DNA from: Candidatus Altarchaeota archaeon
GTDB lineage: Archaea > Altiarchaeota > Altiarchaeia > IMC4 > SCGC-AAA252-I15
Direction of reading: 5' to 3'
Assembly: GCA_026394745.1 (NCBI GenBank)
Contig: JAPKXP010000173.1
Span: forward strand, 1 to 9,020
Length of the DNA stretch: 9,020 bases
Part shown: positions 7,194 to 9,020 of the stretch, one piece after another
Numbering within the stretch: position 1 is the first letter of the stretch
Layout: every line of letters starts with the position of its first letter
Program-made: the position numbers and the translations under genes
The notes under the pieces: generated by a model
The model's input: only the letters and a program-made list of their open reading frames with translations
Database searches by the model: none
Told to the model about the DNA's origin: nothing

Positions 7194-7203
7194 TTATATT
7201 AAA
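7194..7203 (+). promoter_or_regulatory. Putative TATA box for the hydB-hydG operon
   Basis: TTATATTAAA is centred about 30 bases before the ATG at 7229 (about 27 before an adjacent in-frame TTG at 7226). Transcription would start near 7225, leaving a leader of only a few bases. The remaining spacer from 7080 holds a 4-base-stem GCCC/GGGC hairpin (7135-7145) and no gene. Confidence 0.5.
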
Positions 7204-7228
7204 GAGTGGTTGTTTAATTCTTTATTTG

Positions 7229-8197
7229 ATGGCGCTCGTTCTCGAGAAAAGGAGGCTTGACGAGTATTTGAGTTGGCTTTCCAGGTCTTTTACAGTCTAC
7301 GCCCCGGTTGAGCGCGATGGTTTGGTGAAGTTTGACGGGCGGTCTTCCGGCGACAGTGTGGTCTTGGATTATGATACCACGAACACGCCTCCCAAGTTCC
7401 TGTTCCTGCCTCACGGCGAGTGCATGCTGGAGTTTAAGGGAGAGAAGGTTAAGGTTCCGGCTGTGGATGAGAGGTTCGTCGTGTTCATGAATTCGGTTGA
7501 TGCTGAAGCGGTTTCGATTCTCGACGAAGTCTTCGGCGGAGAGTTTAACGACGAGTATTACGCGAGAAGGCGGGCCAACTCGATTATCGTTGCGGTTGAG
7601 AGCGAAGTGAAGATGAGGGATTCCTTCGACGAAGAGCTGGATTTGAAATTCAAGAATGGTTTTGACGTGCTTTTTACTGACTGCGGCGACTGTTACCTGG
7701 TCGAGGCGAAGACTGCAAAAGGGAAAAAACTGATGAAGTCCGATTCCATAAAAGAGACTAAAAAGTCCATAAAAGACAGAAGAAATTTCATAAAGGATAG
7801 AAAGCTGGATCTAGGGAAAATCTCGGCTTTCCTCGACAAAGGCCCTGAACAAAAAATCTGGCAGGACTTGGCGAAGGAGTGCTTCGCCTGCGGCATCTGC
7901 GCCTACGTCTGCCCGATATGCCACTGCTTTGACGTGCAGGACGATGTGAAGCTTGAAGGCGGCGGATGCAGGAAGCGCGACTGGGACTCGTGCATGCTGG
8001 CTGACTTCGCGCTCGTCGCCGGAGGAGTAAACTTCAGGGGCGAACGGCATAAGAGGATACACAACTGGTACCACCACAAGTTCGCGAGGGCCGTTTCCGA
8101 GCGCGGGAGGCCGGACTGCGTGGGCTGCGGCAGGTGCATAACGTACTGCCCAGCGAAAATCAGGATTCACGAAAAGATCAGGGAGTGCGAGAAATGA
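7229..8197 (+). CDS. hydB: Sulfhydrogenase beta / AsrA-like iron-sulfur subunit (two 4Fe-4S clusters)
   Basis: This 322-residue protein matches the HydB/AsrA family, which relays electrons between the FAD subunit and a catalytic subunit. The C-terminal half has two ferredoxin-type cluster motifs: CFACGICAYVCP (C218, C221, C224, C228) and CVGCGRCITYCP (C297, C300, C303, C307). Between them lie family-typical segments, WDSCMLADFALVAGGVNFR (252-270) and HHKF (282-285). Other cysteines sit at 231, 233, 247 and 255. The N-terminal half aligns in outline (FGGEFNDEYYARRRAN, 102-117; YLVEAKTAKG, 156-165) but appears to lack the C...CFC cysteines I recall in that domain; instead it has C65 and a CGDC pair (C152, C155). 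A basic linker (173-193) is made of three seven-residue repeats. The ATG at 7229 is chosen over the adjacent TTG at 7226. Its stop overlaps the next gene by four bases (ATGA), implying translational coupling. HydB and AsrA cannot be separated without the downstream gene. Confidence 0.9.
   Translation: MALVLEKRRLDEYLSWLSRSFTVYAPVERDGLVKFDGRSSGDSVVLDYDTTNTPPKFLFLPHGECMLEFKGEKVKVPAVDERFVVFMNSVDAEAVSILDEVFGGEFNDEYYARRRANSIIVAVESEVKMRDSFDEELDLKFKNGFDVLFTDCGDCYLVEAKTAKGKKLMKSDSIKETKKSIKDRRNFIKDRKLDLGKISAFLDKGPEQKIWQDLAKECFACGICAYVCPICHCFDVQDDVKLEGGGCRKRDWDSCMLADFALVAGGVNFRGERHKRIHNWYHHKFARAVSERGRPDCVGCGRCITYCPAKIRIHEKIRECEK
7745..7807 (+). repeat. Three-copy 21-base tandem repeat inside hydB
   Basis: Three in-phase units of 21 bases begin at 7745, 7766 and 7787 with TCCATAAAAGAG, TCCATAAAAGAC and TTCATAAAGGAT. 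They encode SIKETKK, SIKDRRN and FIKDRKL. The block is A-rich compared with the rest of the gene. It encodes a basic, probably helical linker with heptad spacing between the N-terminal domain and the iron-sulfur domain. Confidence 0.7.
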
Positions 8198-9020
8198 CGG
8201 GGATTTACGTTCCGGAAAAGGCGGTCGTGGCCGACACCAAAGAGCTTGGCGGAGACAGCACGCTGCTTACGATAAGGCTCGCCGACCGGAAAAAGCAGGC
8301 TAAATTCACGTGGATTCCGGGACAGTTTATTGAAGTCGGCCTGATGGGATACGGCGAGATTCCAGTAGGCATCGCCTCAAGCCCGCTAAACAAAAAGTCC
8401 TTCCAGGTGAGCGTCCGGGGCGTGGGAGGAGTCAGCGACGCCGTACGGAGGCTTGAGAAAGGCGACGCAATCCATGTTCGCGGGCCCTTCGGCAACGGAT
8501 TCCCGGTGAAGGAGATGACGGGGAAAAACGTGATGGTCATAGGAGGAGGCTGCGGGATTCCTCCGCTACGCTCGCTCCTCGAGTACGCAATGGCAAATAA
8601 ACAGAAGTTCAAGAGCATAACGCTATTGTACGGCTCGCGGACTAAAAAAGACCTGCTGTTCAGCATGGACTACGAGAGATGGGTCAAGGCGGGAGTCAAC
8701 GTGAAATTGACGGTCGACAAGAGGGACGAGAGCTGGGGCAGCAGGCTTCCCGTGAAGTGCAACGTCGGCGTCGTAACGAAACTTTTGGACAACATAAAAG
8801 TCGAGAGGAATACTGTGGCGGCCTTGTGCGGCCCGCCGGTCATGTACAAGTTCGTTTCAAAGAGGCTTCTGGAGCTCGGCGTGAAGCCCAAGGACATACT
8901 CCTTTCGCTGGAGAGGAGGATGAAGTGCGGCGTGGGCAAGTGCCAGCACTGCACAGTCAACAAAAGGTACGTGTGCGTTGACGGCCCCGTGTTCACTTAC
9001 GAGGAGCTGATGAAAGGCTA
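8194..9020 (+). CDS. hydG: Sulfhydrogenase gamma / AsrB-like FAD-NAD(P)-[2Fe-2S] oxidoreductase subunit, 3' end at window edge
   Basis: This ferredoxin-reductase family subunit exchanges electrons between NAD(P)(H) and the iron-sulfur subunit through FAD. The 275 visible residues show a flavin-binding barrel (WIPGQFIEVGL, 40-50; PVGIASSP, 57-64; RGPFGNGFP, 96-104), a nucleotide-binding fold with VMVIGGGCGIPPLRSL (113-128), the CGPPVMYKF motif (212-220), and a C-terminal PyrK-type [2Fe-2S] site CGVGKCQHC plus C261 (C245, C250, C253, C261). The end VDGPVFTYEELMKG is typical of the last residues of this family, and the final two bases are TA, so the stop is probably within a few codons of the edge. 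The ATG overlaps the hydB stop (ATGA). In Pyrococcus the order hydB-hydG is followed by hydD and hydA, the [NiFe]-hydrogenase small and large subunits. AsrB of sulfite reductase is the main alternative. Confidence 0.91.
   Translation, partial: MTGIYVPEKAVVADTKELGGDSTLLTIRLADRKKQAKFTWIPGQFIEVGLMGYGEIPVGIASSPLNKKSFQVSVRGVGGVSDAVRRLEKGDAIHVRGPFGNGFPVKEMTGKNVMVIGGGCGIPPLRSLLEYAMANKQKFKSITLLYGSRTKKDLLFSMDYERWVKAGVNVKLTVDKRDESWGSRLPVKCNVGVVTKLLDNIKVERNTVAALCGPPVMYKFVSKRLLELGVKPKDILLSLERRMKCGVGKCQHCTVNKRYVCVDGPVFTYEELMKG

Overview
The window looks archaeal, from a lineage I cannot name (a DPANN-type or euryarchaeal anaerobe would fit). The grounds are a zinc-hook Rad50, a cytosolic hydrogenase-type HydB/HydG pair, frequent AGG and ATA codons, and an almost complete lack of Shine-Dalgarno sequences. 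Several genes instead have an AT-rich TATA-like box centred about 24-31 bases before the start codon, as expected for archaeal leaderless or near-leaderless transcripts.

Layout from left to right. Bases 1-830 (minus): 5' part of a CorA-type divalent-cation transporter gene, cut by the window edge just before its GMN motif. Bases 831-935: short spacer with overlapping inverted repeats over the corA TATA region. Bases 936-3515 (minus): an 859-residue protein with an N-terminal HEGGH zinc-metallopeptidase motif followed by a long HEAT-repeat solenoid. Bases 3516-3620: divergent promoter region. Bases 3621-5873 (plus): a compact Rad50-type ATPase with all nucleotide-binding motifs and a CPRC zinc hook. 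Bases 5875-6510 (minus): a complete PHP-family phosphoesterase, convergent with rad50 and separated from it by one base. Bases 6511-6605: divergent promoter region. Bases 6606-7079 (plus): a small membrane-anchored extracytoplasmic protein of unknown function. Bases 7080-7228: spacer with a promoter. Bases 7229-8197 and 8194-9020 (plus): two overlapping genes for an iron-sulfur subunit and an FAD/NAD(P)/[2Fe-2S] subunit, as in the beta and gamma subunits of archaeal sulfhydrogenase (group 3b [NiFe]-hydrogenase) or AsrA/AsrB of anaerobic sulfite reductase.

The two right-hand genes are a clear operon: HydG would oxidise or reduce NAD(P) through FAD, and HydB would carry electrons to or from a catalytic subunit expected just beyond position 9020. 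The rest is a series of single genes in alternating orientation, so functional links among them are speculative. The most unusual item is the HExxH-plus-HEAT protein divergent from rad50. Also notable are the cysteine pattern of HydB, a three-copy 21-base repeat inside hydB, and a marked 5'-to-3' shift in third-codon-position use within rad50 and hydB. No RNA gene, CRISPR array, insertion sequence or phage feature was seen, and no stretch over 300 bases lacks a gene.
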